Under the pieces are notes generated by a model. The model made no database searches. It was not told the DNA's origin and saw nothing but the letters and a program-made list of their open reading frames with translations. Below, piece after piece: positions 25,348 through 33,465 of a stretch of 37,307 nucleotides of DNA. Each line of letters starts with the position of its first letter. Position 1 is the first letter of the stretch. The DNA is taken from positions 1 through 37,307 of IMG/VR virus record IMGVR_UViG_3300042473_000106, one strand, 5' to 3'. Both the position numbers and the translations under genes were made by a program. The stretch is from a virus.

Positions 25348-25995
25348 ATGAGCGTAGTAAAGGGACTAAAAGCAATCAATGCCCTGCTCGACAAACCAAA
25401 ATCAGATGGACCAAAGGTTCGTTGGCTAAAGTTAGCAGACGGACAATCAGCAAAGATTCGTTTTATTGAAGAACTTGACGAAGACTCTGCAAACTATAAC
25501 GAAAGCCGTGGACTTGCACTAGTTGTTAAAGAACACACAAACCCAAAGGACTACAAGCGTAAGGCTGTAGACACAATGGATGAAGAAGGCCGTGACTGGG
25601 CAGAAGAGATGCACCGCAAGGATCCAAAGGCTGGCTGGAGAGCCCGTCTTCGTTTCTACTGCAACGTAGTTGTAGACGATGGCCTAGAGCCACCATATGT
25701 TGCTATCTGGTCAATGGGTATCAGCAAGCAATCATCATTTAACACAATCAAGGAATACGCAATGGAGACTGGAAGCATTTCAAATGTTCTCTGGAAGTTA
25801 AAGCGTAATGGTCAGGGAACTGAAACCAATTACACACTGATCCCATCTGCACCAGACAAGGAGCCATTTGATTGGACTGGCATTGAGCCATATCCACTAG
25901 AGTCTGCTCTTCGTAAGGTTCCTTATGCAGAACAAGAAGCGTTCTACCTTGGCTTTGACAGCCCATCCGTTACCAGCACAAATACTGACTGGTAA
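25348..25995 (+). CDS. Putative single-stranded DNA-binding protein
   Basis: This 215-residue protein is likely the phage SSB that coats ssDNA at the fork. The N-terminal helix is followed by a beta-rich body with aromatic and basic positions typical of OB-fold binding (KVRWLKLADGQSAKIRFIEE; WRARLRFYCNVVVDDGLEPP; LWKLKRNGQGTETNYTLIP), and an acidic/aromatic tip (TNTDW) ends the protein. The start is ATG 25348 with AAAGGAG six bases upstream. Codon use is enriched in C-ending codons compared with the flanking genes, and a strong promoter precedes it; both fit an abundant protein. It sits between primase and polymerase genes. The SSB call is from context and composition. Confidence 0.7.
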   Translation: MSVVKGLKAINALLDKPKSDGPKVRWLKLADGQSAKIRFIEELDEDSANYNESRGLALVVKEHTNPKDYKRKAVDTMDEEGRDWAEEMHRKDPKAGWRARLRFYCNVVVDDGLEPPYVAIWSMGISKQSSFNTIKEYAMETGSISNVLWKLKRNGQGTETNYTLIPSAPDKEPFDWTGIEPYPLESALRKVPYAEQEAFYLGFDSPSVTSTNTDW

Positions 25996-25998
25996 TAG

Positions 25999-28900
25999 AT
26001 GAATTACGTAGGCTTACATGTCCACACCCATTTTAGTTTATTTGATGGGATTGCTACTCCAGAAGAATACGTTGACCGTGCAGTTGAGTTAGGGATGCCA
26101 GCAATTGCCATCACTGACCACGGTACTTTATCTGGGCATAGGGAACTGCACCGTATTGCAAAAGCAAAGGGCATTAAGCCAATTCTAGGTCTAGAAGGAT
26201 ACATGTGTGCAGACATATCTGATACAAGAGATAAGTCTGAAAGAGAAGGTCAACAAGATCTTGTCTACAATCACATTATCCTTCTAGCCAAGAATCAAAT
26301 TGGTTTAGAAAATCTTAACAAGATTAGTGAACTATCTTGGACAGATGGTTTTTTTAAGAAGCCACGATTTGATTTTACTATATTAGAAAAGTATAAAGAA
26401 GGAATTATTGTTTCTTCTGCTTGCCCAAGTAGTGTTTTAGTTAAAGCACTTGAGGAAGAAGAGTTTGCTCTTGCCAAGAAGTATATTTCTTGGTTTAAAG
26501 AACGCTTTGCTGATGACTACTATATTGAGGTTATGCCTCACAATGAAGCACACATCAATAAGTATTTAATTGAACTTGCGGACGAGTTTGGCATTAAGGT
26601 TATTGTTACCCCAGACTGCCACCATGTTGATCCATCACAAAAAGAAGTTCAAGAGTTTAAGTTGCTCATGAATACACATGGAAAGTTCGTAAAGGATGCA
26701 ACATACGAAAAGTCAAAGAAGAAGGCAAACATGATGGAACGCCTTGACTATCTTTATGGTGAAGACCGTCAGATTACATTTAATAAGTTTGATATCCACC
26801 TTCTGTCTTATGAAGAAATCAAAGCAGCCATGGAATCGCAGGGTATTGATAGACCAGACATATATTCGAATACACTCCTATTAGCAGAGACAGTAGGAGA
26901 CTATGGCATTCAAGAAGGACTAAACCTCCTTCCAGTACAGTACAAGAGTCCTGATAAGGAACTTGCGAAGGTTGCACTAGAAGGTTTGGCTGAGCGTGGT
27001 TTATCAGAAAACAAAGAGTACCTTGATAGACTTGAAGAAGAGTTGCAGATTATTAAGGATAAGAAGTTTGCTCCATACTTCCTTGTTGTAAGTAACATGA
27101 TTAACTGGGCTAAGAAGGAAGAGATTATGGTTGGGCCAGGTCGTGGTTCATCTGCTGGCTCTCTTGTTTGTTATGCACTAAAGATTACAGACATTGATCC
27201 TATCAAACACAACCTTTTGTTCTTCCGTTTTATTAATCCAGAACGTAACGACTTTCCAGATATCGATACAGATATTCAAGATACTCGTCGTGAAGAAGTA
27301 AAAGACTATCTTGTTAGACAGTATCGACATGTTGCATCTATTGCTACATTCCTTCAGTTTACTGGAAAGGGAATCGTTAGAGATGTTGCACGAGTACTAA
27401 ATATTCCTTTATCAGATGTTAATAAGGTTTTAAAAACTGTAGATACTTGGGACGACTTCTGCACATCTAAATCTACAAGAGAGTTTCGTGAAAAGTATCC
27501 AGAGGTAGAGATTTATGGAGAACAACTTCGTGGTCGTATTCGTGGTACAGGAATCCATGCTGCTGGTGTTGTAACTGCAAAAGAACCAATCTTTAGGTAC
27601 GCACCACTTGAAACAAGATCTTCGACAGGATCCGATGAAAGAATCCCTGTTGTTGGTGTTGATATGGAAGAAGCAGAGAGAATTGGTTTAATTAAGATTG
27701 ATGCTCTAGGGCTTAAAACTTTATCTGTTCTTAAGAATACAATTGATATAATTAAAGAACGAGATGGCAAGAAGATTGACCTTCTTAAGATCAAGATGGA
27801 TGATGCAAATGTTTATCAGATGCTGTCAGACGGGTATACAAAGGGCGTTTTCCAGTGTGAAGCAGCACCATACACAAACCTTCTTGTTAAGATGGGTGTC
27901 AAAAATCTAAACGAACTTGCTGCATCTAATGCTCTTGTTCGTCCAGGCGCAATGAATACTATTGGAAAAGACTATGTTGATCGTAAGCATGGTCGTCAAA
28001 ACATATCTTATACACACCAAGTACTAAAAGAATTTACGGAGGACACCTATGGCTGTATTCTTTATCAAGAACAAGTTATGCAAGCATGCGTACACCTTGG
28101 CGGTATGTCCATGTCGGAAGCAGATAAAGTTAGAAAGATCATTGGAAAGAAAAAAGATGCTAAAGAATTTGATCAGTTTAAAGAAAAGTTCGTAGAGGGA
28201 GCATCTAAGTTTATTACCCCAAATGCTGCTCGTGATCTTTGGCATGACTTTGAGGCTCACGCAGGGTACTCATTTAATAAGTCTCATGCAGTAGCATATT
28301 CAACGCTATCCTACTGGACAGCATGGTTAAAGTATTATTACCCACTTGAGTTTATGTACTCAGTACTAAAAAATGAAAAGGACAAAGATGCGAGAACTGA
28401 ATATCTTATTGAAGCAAAAAGAATGGGCATTAGCGTTAAGTTACCTCACATTAACGATTCGGATATTGATTTTAAAATTGAGGGTAAAGGCATTCGGTTT
28501 GGACTCAGTGCTATCAAGTTCATATCTGACAAAATTGGTGAAAGATACATATCTGCACGACCATTCAATTCGTACAAAGAACTTGAAGAATTTACATTTA
28601 CCAAAGGTAACGGAGTAAACAGTCGTGCACTACAGGCACTAAGAGTAATTGGTGCTGCAACCTTTAGTGATAATCCTAGAAATGATCAGGAGATTAAAGA
28701 GAATCTATATGAATATTTAAACCTTCCAGAGTTTAATATTACTATTCCTTCTCACTACTACGCATTTATTCAGGATATTGTTGACTTTGAAGAAAAGGGA
28801 TCATACATTTTTATGGGTATGGTAAAATCAATTAAGCGAGGAACAGGATGGTCACGAGTTGAAGTTTTGGACAAGACTGGGAGTGTTGGTATATTCGATG

Positions 28901-29274
28901 ATGAGAATACAACTATTGAGACGGGTCGTTCTTATTTGGTTCTTTGTAATGATAACAGGATTGTATCTTTCATACCTTCAGATGAAATAAAAGAATCGTC
29001 ACATGCTCTTGTAAAGTTCTTAAGTTATAAGCAACTTCCATACAAAGATGATGAAATGTTTGTTGTTTCATTTAAGCCAAGGATTACTAAGACTGGGAAG
29101 AAGATGGCATCTCTCACTCTGGCAGACACCAGAAGAGACTTGCACTCTATTACAGTATTCCCTACATCCTTTGCAAAGGCTTACATGAGTATTGAAGAAG
29201 GAAAATCTTACAAGTTTGATTTTGGAAAGACAAAAGACGGAACAGTAACATTGGAGGATGTACATGTCGGTTAG
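25999..29274 (+). CDS. dnaE: DNA polymerase III alpha subunit (DnaE-type)
   Basis: This 1091-residue C-family polymerase would copy the phage genome. An N-terminal PHP domain keeps its metal ligands: HVHTHFSLFDG, ITDHGTLSG and the PDCHH motif near residue 209. The polymerase palm shows GPGRGSSAGS at ~378, the two catalytic aspartates in PDIDTDIQD at ~420, and the third in KIDALGLKTL at ~567. A helix-hairpin-helix region follows, and two OB-fold-like segments close the protein (YIFMGMVKSIKRGTGWSRVE; KKMASLTLADTRRDLHS). The size is close to cellular DnaE (about 1150). The start ATG 25999 is four bases after the SSB stop. The gene overlaps recA by eleven bases. No clamp or clamp-loader gene is visible, so host clamp use is inferred. 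Confidence 0.95.
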   Translation: MNYVGLHVHTHFSLFDGIATPEEYVDRAVELGMPAIAITDHGTLSGHRELHRIAKAKGIKPILGLEGYMCADISDTRDKSEREGQQDLVYNHIILLAKNQIGLENLNKISELSWTDGFFKKPRFDFTILEKYKEGIIVSSACPSSVLVKALEEEEFALAKKYISWFKERFADDYYIEVMPHNEAHINKYLIELADEFGIKVIVTPDCHHVDPSQKEVQEFKLLMNTHGKFVKDATYEKSKKKANMMERLDYLYGEDRQITFNKFDIHLLSYEEIKAAMESQGIDRPDIYSNTLLLAETVGDYGIQEGLNLLPVQYKSPDKELAKVALEGLAERGLSENKEYLDRLEEELQIIKDKKFAPYFLVVSNMINWAKKEEIMVGPGRGSSAGSLVCYALKITDIDPIKHNLLFFRFINPERNDFPDIDTDIQDTRREEVKDYLVRQYRHVASIATFLQFTGKGIVRDVARVLNIPLSDVNKVLKTVDTWDDFCTSKSTREFREKYPEVEIYGEQLRGRIRGTGIHAAGVVTAKEPIFRYAPLETRSSTGSDERIPVVGVDMEEAERIGLIKIDALGLKTLSVLKNTIDIIKERDGKKIDLLKIKMDDANVYQMLSDGYTKGVFQCEAAPYTNLLVKMGVKNLNELAASNALVRPGAMNTIGKDYVDRKHGRQNISYTHQVLKEFTEDTYGCILYQEQVMQACVHLGGMSMSEADKVRKIIGKKKDAKEFDQFKEKFVEGASKFITPNAARDLWHDFEAHAGYSFNKSHAVAYSTLSYWTAWLKYYYPLEFMYSVLKNEKDKDARTEYLIEAKRMGISVKLPHINDSDIDFKIEGKGIRFGLSAIKFISDKIGERYISARPFNSYKELEEFTFTKGNGVNSRALQALRVIGAATFSDNPRNDQEIKENLYEYLNLPEFNITIPSHYYAFIQDIVDFEEKGSYIFMGMVKSIKRGTGWSRVEVLDKTGSVGIFDDENTTIETGRSYLVLCNDNRIVSFIPSDEIKESSHALVKFLSYKQLPYKDDEMFVVSFKPRITKTGKKMASLTLADTRRDLHSITVFPTSFAKAYMSIEEGKSYKFDFGKTKDGTVTLEDVHVG

Positions 29275-30274
29275 TATAGAAGAAGCGTTAGCACAACTTG
29301 ATCCTAAGTTGAGGAAGAGATTAGGTAGTGGAGTCGGAGTCAACTATGAGTATCAACCTACCCCTAGTTTTGGTTTAAACCGTGCTCTGGGAGGTGGACT
29401 GCCTTATGGTAGACAGGTACTCATCTGGGGATCAAAGTCGTCTGCAAAGTCTTCTATGTGCCTTCAGATGATTGCTTTAGCACAGGCAGAAGGAAAGTTA
29501 TGTGCATGGATTGATTCAGAAATGTCATACTCAGAAGACTGGGCCAGAACTTTGGGGGTAGATCCAGAAAAACTAATCTACTCACAGGCAAGAACTATTA
29601 GTGACATGGTAGACGTAGGCGTTGGACTAATGAATGCAGGCGTTGACCTAATCGTGGTAGACTCTATTACATCAATGCTTCCAGCAATCTATTTTGAAAA
29701 AGATACAGATGAGATGAAGGCATTAGAAAATACCAAACAGATTGGAGCAGAATCTCGTGACTTTAGTAACGCATGGAAAATGCTTAACTATGCAAACAAT
29801 AAAGTTAAGCCAACTTTGCTTGTTCTTATTTCTCAGTCTCGTAACAATATCAATGCTATGTATACTAGCCAGCAGCCTTCTGGTGGTCAGGCTACTAAGT
29901 TTTATTCCTCATGTATTATTAAACTCTTTTCTTCAGAGTCAGATAATCAAGCGATTAAGGGCAAGATCAAGGTAGGAGATAAACTAATTGAAGAAAAAAT
30001 TGGCAGAACTATTAAGTGGGAACTCCAGTTCTCTAAAACCTCTCCAGGGTTCCAGTCTGGTGAGTACGATTTTTATTTTAGAGGTGACGATATTGGTCTT
30101 GATACCATTGGTGATTTGGTTACTACCGCAGAACTAAACGGTATTGTAGAGCGCACAGGCGCTTGGTACATACTACCTGACGGATCAAAGGTACAGGGCA
30201 AAGAAGCATTTGTTAATCGTGTAAGAGAGGATCTTGACTTGCAAGAGTCTATCAAAAATAAATTAAATGGATAA
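29264..30274 (+). CDS. recA: RecA-family recombinase with altered Walker A
   Basis: This 336-residue protein is a strand-exchange recombinase of the RecA type. I chose ATG 29264 because the nearer ATG at 29258 directly abuts the ribosome binding site GGAGG and is too close. The core shows the ATP-binding loop GSKSSAKSS at ~56-64, where the usual Gly before Lys is Ala (canonical RecA is GPESSGKTT). Walker B is VDLIVVDSIT at ~126-136, and LLVLISQSRNN is the expected L1-proximal strand. It would act with the neighbouring nucleases and resolvases in recombination-dependent replication or repair. The Lys and Ser of Walker A are kept, so ATP binding is likely still possible. Confidence 0.9.
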   Translation: MSVSIEEALAQLDPKLRKRLGSGVGVNYEYQPTPSFGLNRALGGGLPYGRQVLIWGSKSSAKSSMCLQMIALAQAEGKLCAWIDSEMSYSEDWARTLGVDPEKLIYSQARTISDMVDVGVGLMNAGVDLIVVDSITSMLPAIYFEKDTDEMKALENTKQIGAESRDFSNAWKMLNYANNKVKPTLLVLISQSRNNINAMYTSQQPSGGQATKFYSSCIIKLFSSESDNQAIKGKIKVGDKLIEEKIGRTIKWELQFSKTSPGFQSGEYDFYFRGDDIGLDTIGDLVTTAELNGIVERTGAWYILPDGSKVQGKEAFVNRVREDLDLQESIKNKLNG

Positions 30275-30446
30275 GTATACAGTTTATCATGGGCAATGGG
30301 TGTGTCATACCTGCAAAGTAATTGTTCCAACGCTAAGATGTTATGCTGCAACAAAGACATTAACTTGGATGTGTAAAGAAAAACATTTAACAACAGTTTA
30401 TCTTGGACGAAGAAAAAAGAAGGATTTTGATGACGGAGAAGAGTGA
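30267..30446 (+). CDS. Small four-cysteine Zn-ribbon protein
   Basis: This 59-residue open frame starts at ATG 30267, overlapping the recA stop by eight bases. The translation is MDKYTVYHGQWVCHTCK followed by C25 and C36, giving a CxxC, C, C pattern (C13, C16, C25, C36) likely to bind one zinc ion. The C-terminal end is basic (GRRKKKDFDDGEE). It overlaps the next gene by 17 bases. No ribosome binding site is visible, so translation may depend on coupling with recA. Function unknown; nucleic-acid binding is plausible. Confidence 0.6.
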   Translation: MDKYTVYHGQWVCHTCKVIVPTLRCYAATKTLTWMCKEKHLTTVYLGRRKKKDFDDGEE

Positions 30447-30714
30447 GAGTAAGAGGATAGGTGCTAGGCAGCACAAGAACTCTGGCCGTAATACTCAAAA
30501 GGGAGATGCTTCCTGGAAAAATTTTGTTGTAGACTTTAAAGAAGTTGGCAAATCGTTTACCTTAAATAAAGAGGTCTGGGCCAAAGCGACGACGGATGCA
30601 ATAAAGAACAGCAAAGACCCAGCAATAGTAATCGTAATGGGCGAGGGTAATTCAAAGGTAAGACTTGCAATAATTGAGATGAGTATACTTGAACAACTAG
30701 TGGAGGGTGTATAA
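30430..30714 (+). CDS. Hjc-like PD-(D/E)xK nuclease, probable Holliday junction resolvase
   Basis: This 94-residue protein fits the small resolvase fold. Key residues are K24-G-D26-A (the first metal-binding aspartate) and VVD35-F-K37-E (the second acidic residue with the catalytic lysine), then a KSFTLNKEVW strand/helix seen in archaeal and phage Hjc-like enzymes. The second acidic residue is Asp in place of the more usual Glu. A basic N-terminus (SKRIGARQHKNSGRN) could contact DNA. The start is ATG 30430 with AAGAAGGA upstream; an in-frame upstream start would lie before that site. It follows recA, fitting recombination. The Holliday junction role is family-based inference. Confidence 0.65.
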   Translation: MTEKSESKRIGARQHKNSGRNTQKGDASWKNFVVDFKEVGKSFTLNKEVWAKATTDAIKNSKDPAIVIVMGEGNSKVRLAIIEMSILEQLVEGV

Positions 30715-30715
30715 T
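30708..30715 (+). promoter_or_regulatory. Leaderless-type promoter overlapping a stop codon
   Basis: TATAAT (30710-30715) carries the TAA stop of the upstream gene (30712-30714) and ends six bases before ATG 30722. The 15-base string TATAATAGTAATATG is identical to that at 21252-21266. TTGAAC at 30689-30694 with a 15-base spacer could be a weak -35 box. Confidence 0.65.
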
Positions 30716-30721
30716 AGTAAT

Positions 30722-31306
30722 ATGGAAAACATAATTGTAAAGAACATTTTGACACAAGAACAGATAGATCATATATATAGTCAAGTAGACTCTGCTCCAA
30801 AAGAAAAGACTACTATTCAAACTAGACTTGGCCATCAGGCATATTTTGTTGGATTTGATGAATCACTCAGAGTACACTTTGAAAAAATTATTCAAAAGCA
30901 TTATGGAGAAGAGTGGATACTGACAGATTTTCAGTTTGCTAGATACTCAACAAAATTTGGATATAAACCAAAACTTTACCCGCATTTTGATGATGCCTTT
31001 GAGGTTCACAAACTAACCCTGGATGTACAGATTAATTCTACATTAGACTGGCCAATTGTTGTAGAGGGCAAAGAGTTTCTATTAAAAAATAATGAAGGTG
31101 TTGTGTTTTCTGGAACAGATCAAATTCATTGGAGAGCCCCAGCAGATCTATCAGACACTGATGTTGTGGACATGATGTTTTGTCATGCAGAAAGAAAAGA
31201 TGGTCCCAACAAGTTTGTTACCAAAGAGCATCAAGAAAAAATGTTTATCCTTCAAGAAGAGTGGGCTAAAAAAATAGATATAAACCGTGGCGAGGAAAAA
31301 ATATAA
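30722..31306 (+). CDS. 2OG-Fe(II) dioxygenase
   Basis: This 194-residue protein has the iron-binding triad HxD...H: H88-F-D90 (LYPHFDDAFEVH) and the distal H136 in GTDQIHWRAP, with R138 as a possible 2-oxoglutarate ligand. The intervening strands (HKLTLDVQINSTLDWPIVVE) fit a double-stranded beta-helix like prolyl-4-hydroxylase-type enzymes. The start is ATG 30722, set by the leaderless-type promoter; an in-frame upstream GTG would lie in the -10 box. Phages carry such enzymes without a settled role; possible substrates are nucleic acid bases or a phage/host protein. Here it is inside the recombination gene cluster but has its own promoter. Confidence 0.85.
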   Translation: MENIIVKNILTQEQIDHIYSQVDSAPKEKTTIQTRLGHQAYFVGFDESLRVHFEKIIQKHYGEEWILTDFQFARYSTKFGYKPKLYPHFDDAFEVHKLTLDVQINSTLDWPIVVEGKEFLLKNNEGVVFSGTDQIHWRAPADLSDTDVVDMMFCHAERKDGPNKFVTKEHQEKMFILQEEWAKKIDINRGEEKI

Positions 31307-31611
31307 TGCAAACAGAGAATACTACTATTGATATGGTTAATGGTCTTGCAGAAATAGCAGACTATATGCAGGATGAAGAACTAACTCAGGCATTAACCTT
31401 TATTGCTAAGGTCATTGTTAAGCCAGATATTCCAACACAGGTTGCCACTATTGAAATCGTAAGGCTTCAGGCCATTGCAGCAAAGATGGCATTTAAAGCA
31501 ACATGGATGGCCAATGTTGACAAGTCAGATCGTGGAAAGAAAAACCTTTACTATACTGCAGCAGAGTCTATTAACAATCTTGTTTCTGCACTCAAGTATA
31601 TAACTCGCTAA
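31306..31611 (+). CDS. Small all-helical protein in the recombination cluster
   Basis: This 101-residue protein starts in a TAATG overlap with the oxygenase gene. It appears fully helical with a leucine/isoleucine-rich pattern (MVNGLAEIADYMQDEELTQA; VATIEIVRLQAIAAKMAFKA) and ends with a positively charged, Tyr-containing helix (KKNLYYTAAESINNLVSALK). No family is recognised. Its place between RecA/Hjc-like and Cas4-like genes makes a recombination accessory, such as a RecA-loading mediator, worth considering, but this is purely positional. Confidence 0.6.
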   Translation: MQTENTTIDMVNGLAEIADYMQDEELTQALTFIAKVIVKPDIPTQVATIEIVRLQAIAAKMAFKATWMANVDKSDRGKKNLYYTAAESINNLVSALKYITR

Positions 31612-31613
31612 TC

Positions 31614-31628
31614 TGCTATACTTATACT
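31614..31628 (+). promoter_or_regulatory. Double TATACT -10 promoter for the Cas4-like gene
   Basis: TGC-TATACT is followed immediately by a second TATACT (31617-31622 and 31623-31628). The first has the TGn extension. The gene start ATG 31647 is 18 bases beyond the second box, so the transcript would carry a short leader with only a weak ribosome binding site (ACGAG). Confidence 0.5.
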
Positions 31629-31646
31629 AATAGAAACGAGAAAAAC

Positions 31647-32441
31647 ATGACAAAAAGTTTACTGCAACAAATTATGGTAAAGCAAGAAGTGCTACCAGTC
31701 CATCCAATCGATACTGCTGGTTTGACTGAAAAAATTCAGTCTGGCTATACTGTTAATAGAATAGATAAGCAAACTCAAAAGAAGACTTTTGCACCATCGA
31801 CCATCGCTTATGGTCATGGAGAGTGTCCAAGATACTGGTACCTTGCATTTGACGGACAGATGTTTGAGGATGATGCAACACCATACAGCGCAGCCAATAT
31901 GACTGCAGGAACAAAATCTCATGAAAGAATTCAAGAAGCCATGGGTAATGTTCCAGACTTCCTGGTTGATTCAGAATTTAAAATTACATATACAGATCCA
32001 CCAATTTTTGGTTATGGAGATGTTATTGTTAACTGGCAGGGAGAAGAACTCCTTGGTGAAATTAAAACAATGATGAACGAAGGCTTTGAGTACCGAAAGG
32101 CACATATGAAGCCAAAGAGCGGACACTTAATTCAGTTGCTCATATATATGAAAATTCTAAAGAAGCCAAAAGCAGTTTTAATTTATGAAAATAAAAATAA
32201 TCATGAACTGCTTGTGCTTCCTGTAGAAGTAAACGACTACTATCGCCAATGGGTAGACCAAACTTTTGAGTGGATGAGATCTGTCAGAAAGGCTTGGGTT
32301 GATAGAACCCTTCCTGAAAAGAACTATCGCTCTAACTCAAAGATTTGTAAGTCTTGCCCAATTAAAAAGGCATGTGCAGATGCTGGCAAGGGGGAGTTTA
32401 AATTAAAATCTATGGAGCCATTGAAAGATGAAGCATTGTAA
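31647..32441 (+). CDS. Cas4-like PD-(D/E)xK exonuclease with Fe-S cysteines
   Basis: This 264-residue protein is probably a RecB/Cas4-family DNA exonuclease. Nuclease residues are the acid in IFGYGDVIVNW (~122) and the catalytic GEIKT motif (~137-141), with a conserved His in KSHERIQEAM. Four cysteines that would bind a 4Fe-4S cluster are present: one in GECPRYWYL (~60) and three in CKSCPIKKAC (~234-243). This is the Cas4 arrangement. No CRISPR array or other cas gene is visible, so it most likely serves phage recombination by resecting DNA ends for RecA. It overlaps the next gene by fourteen bases. Confidence 0.85.
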   Translation: MTKSLLQQIMVKQEVLPVHPIDTAGLTEKIQSGYTVNRIDKQTQKKTFAPSTIAYGHGECPRYWYLAFDGQMFEDDATPYSAANMTAGTKSHERIQEAMGNVPDFLVDSEFKITYTDPPIFGYGDVIVNWQGEELLGEIKTMMNEGFEYRKAHMKPKSGHLIQLLIYMKILKKPKAVLIYENKNNHELLVLPVEVNDYYRQWVDQTFEWMRSVRKAWVDRTLPEKNYRSNSKICKSCPIKKACADAGKGEFKLKSMEPLKDEAL

Positions 32442-32712
32442 ATGGTGTGATTCCGAATTCAATACAGAAGTTAGTTACCAGATATATTGCTCTGTCCAAT
32501 GCAGAGAGCAAGCAACTAAAGAAAAAATTGCAGAGCGATATCTGGTGCTTCGTCGTCAAAAAAGAATAGGCAAGGAAAGAAAGTGCAAGGGTTGTCAAAA
32601 AAGTTTATCTATTTACAATGATGATCCATTGTGTGTAGAATGTTTTGTTAATCCTATAATTGTTTTAAAAACACTAAAAAAGATTAAGGGCCTGGGAAAT
32701 AGTGAAGAATAA
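32428..32712 (+). CDS. Double Zn-ribbon protein
   Basis: This 94-residue protein has two sets of paired cysteines. The first is CKWC (residues 4-7) with CSVQC (~21-25); the second is CKGC (~53-56) with CVEC (~69-72). Each set should bind zinc. A basic, helical linker connects them (KEKIAERYLVLRRQKRIGKE). The layout suits nucleic-acid binding. The start overlaps the Cas4-like gene and the end precedes the RuvC-like gene, so a role with these nucleases is plausible. I do not recognise a named family. Confidence 0.65.
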   Translation: MKHCKWCDSEFNTEVSYQIYCSVQCREQATKEKIAERYLVLRRQKRIGKERKCKGCQKSLSIYNDDPLCVECFVNPIIVLKTLKKIKGLGNSEE

Positions 32713-32725
32713 GTGGGGAATAGAG

Positions 32726-33289
32726 ATGATACCTAAAAACATCTGCGCCATTGACGCTAGTACTAATAGTCTTGCCTTTGCAGTATTTGATACTTTTACT
32801 CAAACAATAACAAGCCTTGGAAAGATTAACTTTACTGGTAGTAATACTTATGAAAAGGTTATGGATGCTGGTCAAAAAGTAAAAGCATTTTTTGATTATT
32901 CTGGTGGATTTGAGGCAATCGTTATTGAGCACACTGTGTTTATGAATAGCCCAAAGACGGCTGCTGATCTAGCATTAGTTCAAGGTGCAATTCTAGGATC
33001 AGCAGGTCAATCTGGGACTAAGACTATTGGAAAGGTTGCGCCAATTACTTGGCAAAACTTTATTGGAAATAAGAAAATATCTAAAGATGAGAAACTATAT
33101 ATTAAATCACAAAATCCAGGGAAGTCAGAATCATGGCTTAAATCCTACGAAAGAGACCTAAGAAAACAAAGAACAATAAACTTTATTAACATACAGTATG
33201 ACAGGACTATAACAGACAACGATGTGGCTGATGCCTGTGGAATTGGGCATTGGGCATTAAAAAATTGGGATAAAGCGGTTGGCGTTTAA
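32726..33289 (+). CDS. RuvC-like Holliday junction resolvase
   Basis: This 187-residue protein shows the RNase H-fold four-acid active site: D10 in AIDASTNSLAFAVFD, E68 in AIVIEHTVF, and the pair D166 and D169 in ITDNDVADACGIGHW. This matches RuvC D-E-D-D order and spacing. I chose ATG 32726 because GTGGGGAA lies at good distance upstream and the first strand begins right after it; an in-frame GTG at 32702 would add eight residues. It would cleave four-way junctions before DNA packaging. A second, unrelated resolvase-like gene lies 2 kb upstream. Confidence 0.8.
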   Translation: MIPKNICAIDASTNSLAFAVFDTFTQTITSLGKINFTGSNTYEKVMDAGQKVKAFFDYSGGFEAIVIEHTVFMNSPKTAADLALVQGAILGSAGQSGTKTIGKVAPITWQNFIGNKKISKDEKLYIKSQNPGKSESWLKSYERDLRKQRTINFINIQYDRTITDNDVADACGIGHWALKNWDKAVGV

Positions 33290-33465
33290 TGATGGAAAGA
33301 GAACCATTTATTTTTAAAGAAGAAGATCAAGATGTTATACTTACTGTAAGAACTCTTGCACCCACAAAATGGGTTCTTCTTGATAGAGAAACTGGTCAAA
33401 TGTATCAGGGAAATGCAAAGGGTTATTGGGATAAATTAAAAATAGTAGAAAGATATGAACTGTAA
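33289..33465 (+). CDS. Small unknown protein
   Basis: This 58-residue frame starts in a TAATG overlap after the RuvC-like gene and ends in another TAATG with the next gene. The translation is acidic at the start (MMEREPFIFKEEDQDVILTV) and then beta-rich with aromatic residues (KWVLLDRETGQMYQGN). It uses the same codons and coupling as its neighbours, so I consider it a real gene. No family recognised. Confidence 0.6.
   Translation: MMEREPFIFKEEDQDVILTVRTLAPTKWVLLDRETGQMYQGNAKGYWDKLKIVERYEL

Noticed and set aside
30749-30777. TTGACA with a 17-base spacer and TATATA inside the 2OG oxygenase gene
   Set aside because: No TGn extension, and no gene start lies suitably downstream; probably chance in AT-rich coding DNA.
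31647-32441. Cas4-like gene as part of a CRISPR system
   Set aside because: No repeats with regular spacing and no other cas gene are visible; stand-alone Cas4-like nucleases are common in phage recombination clusters.
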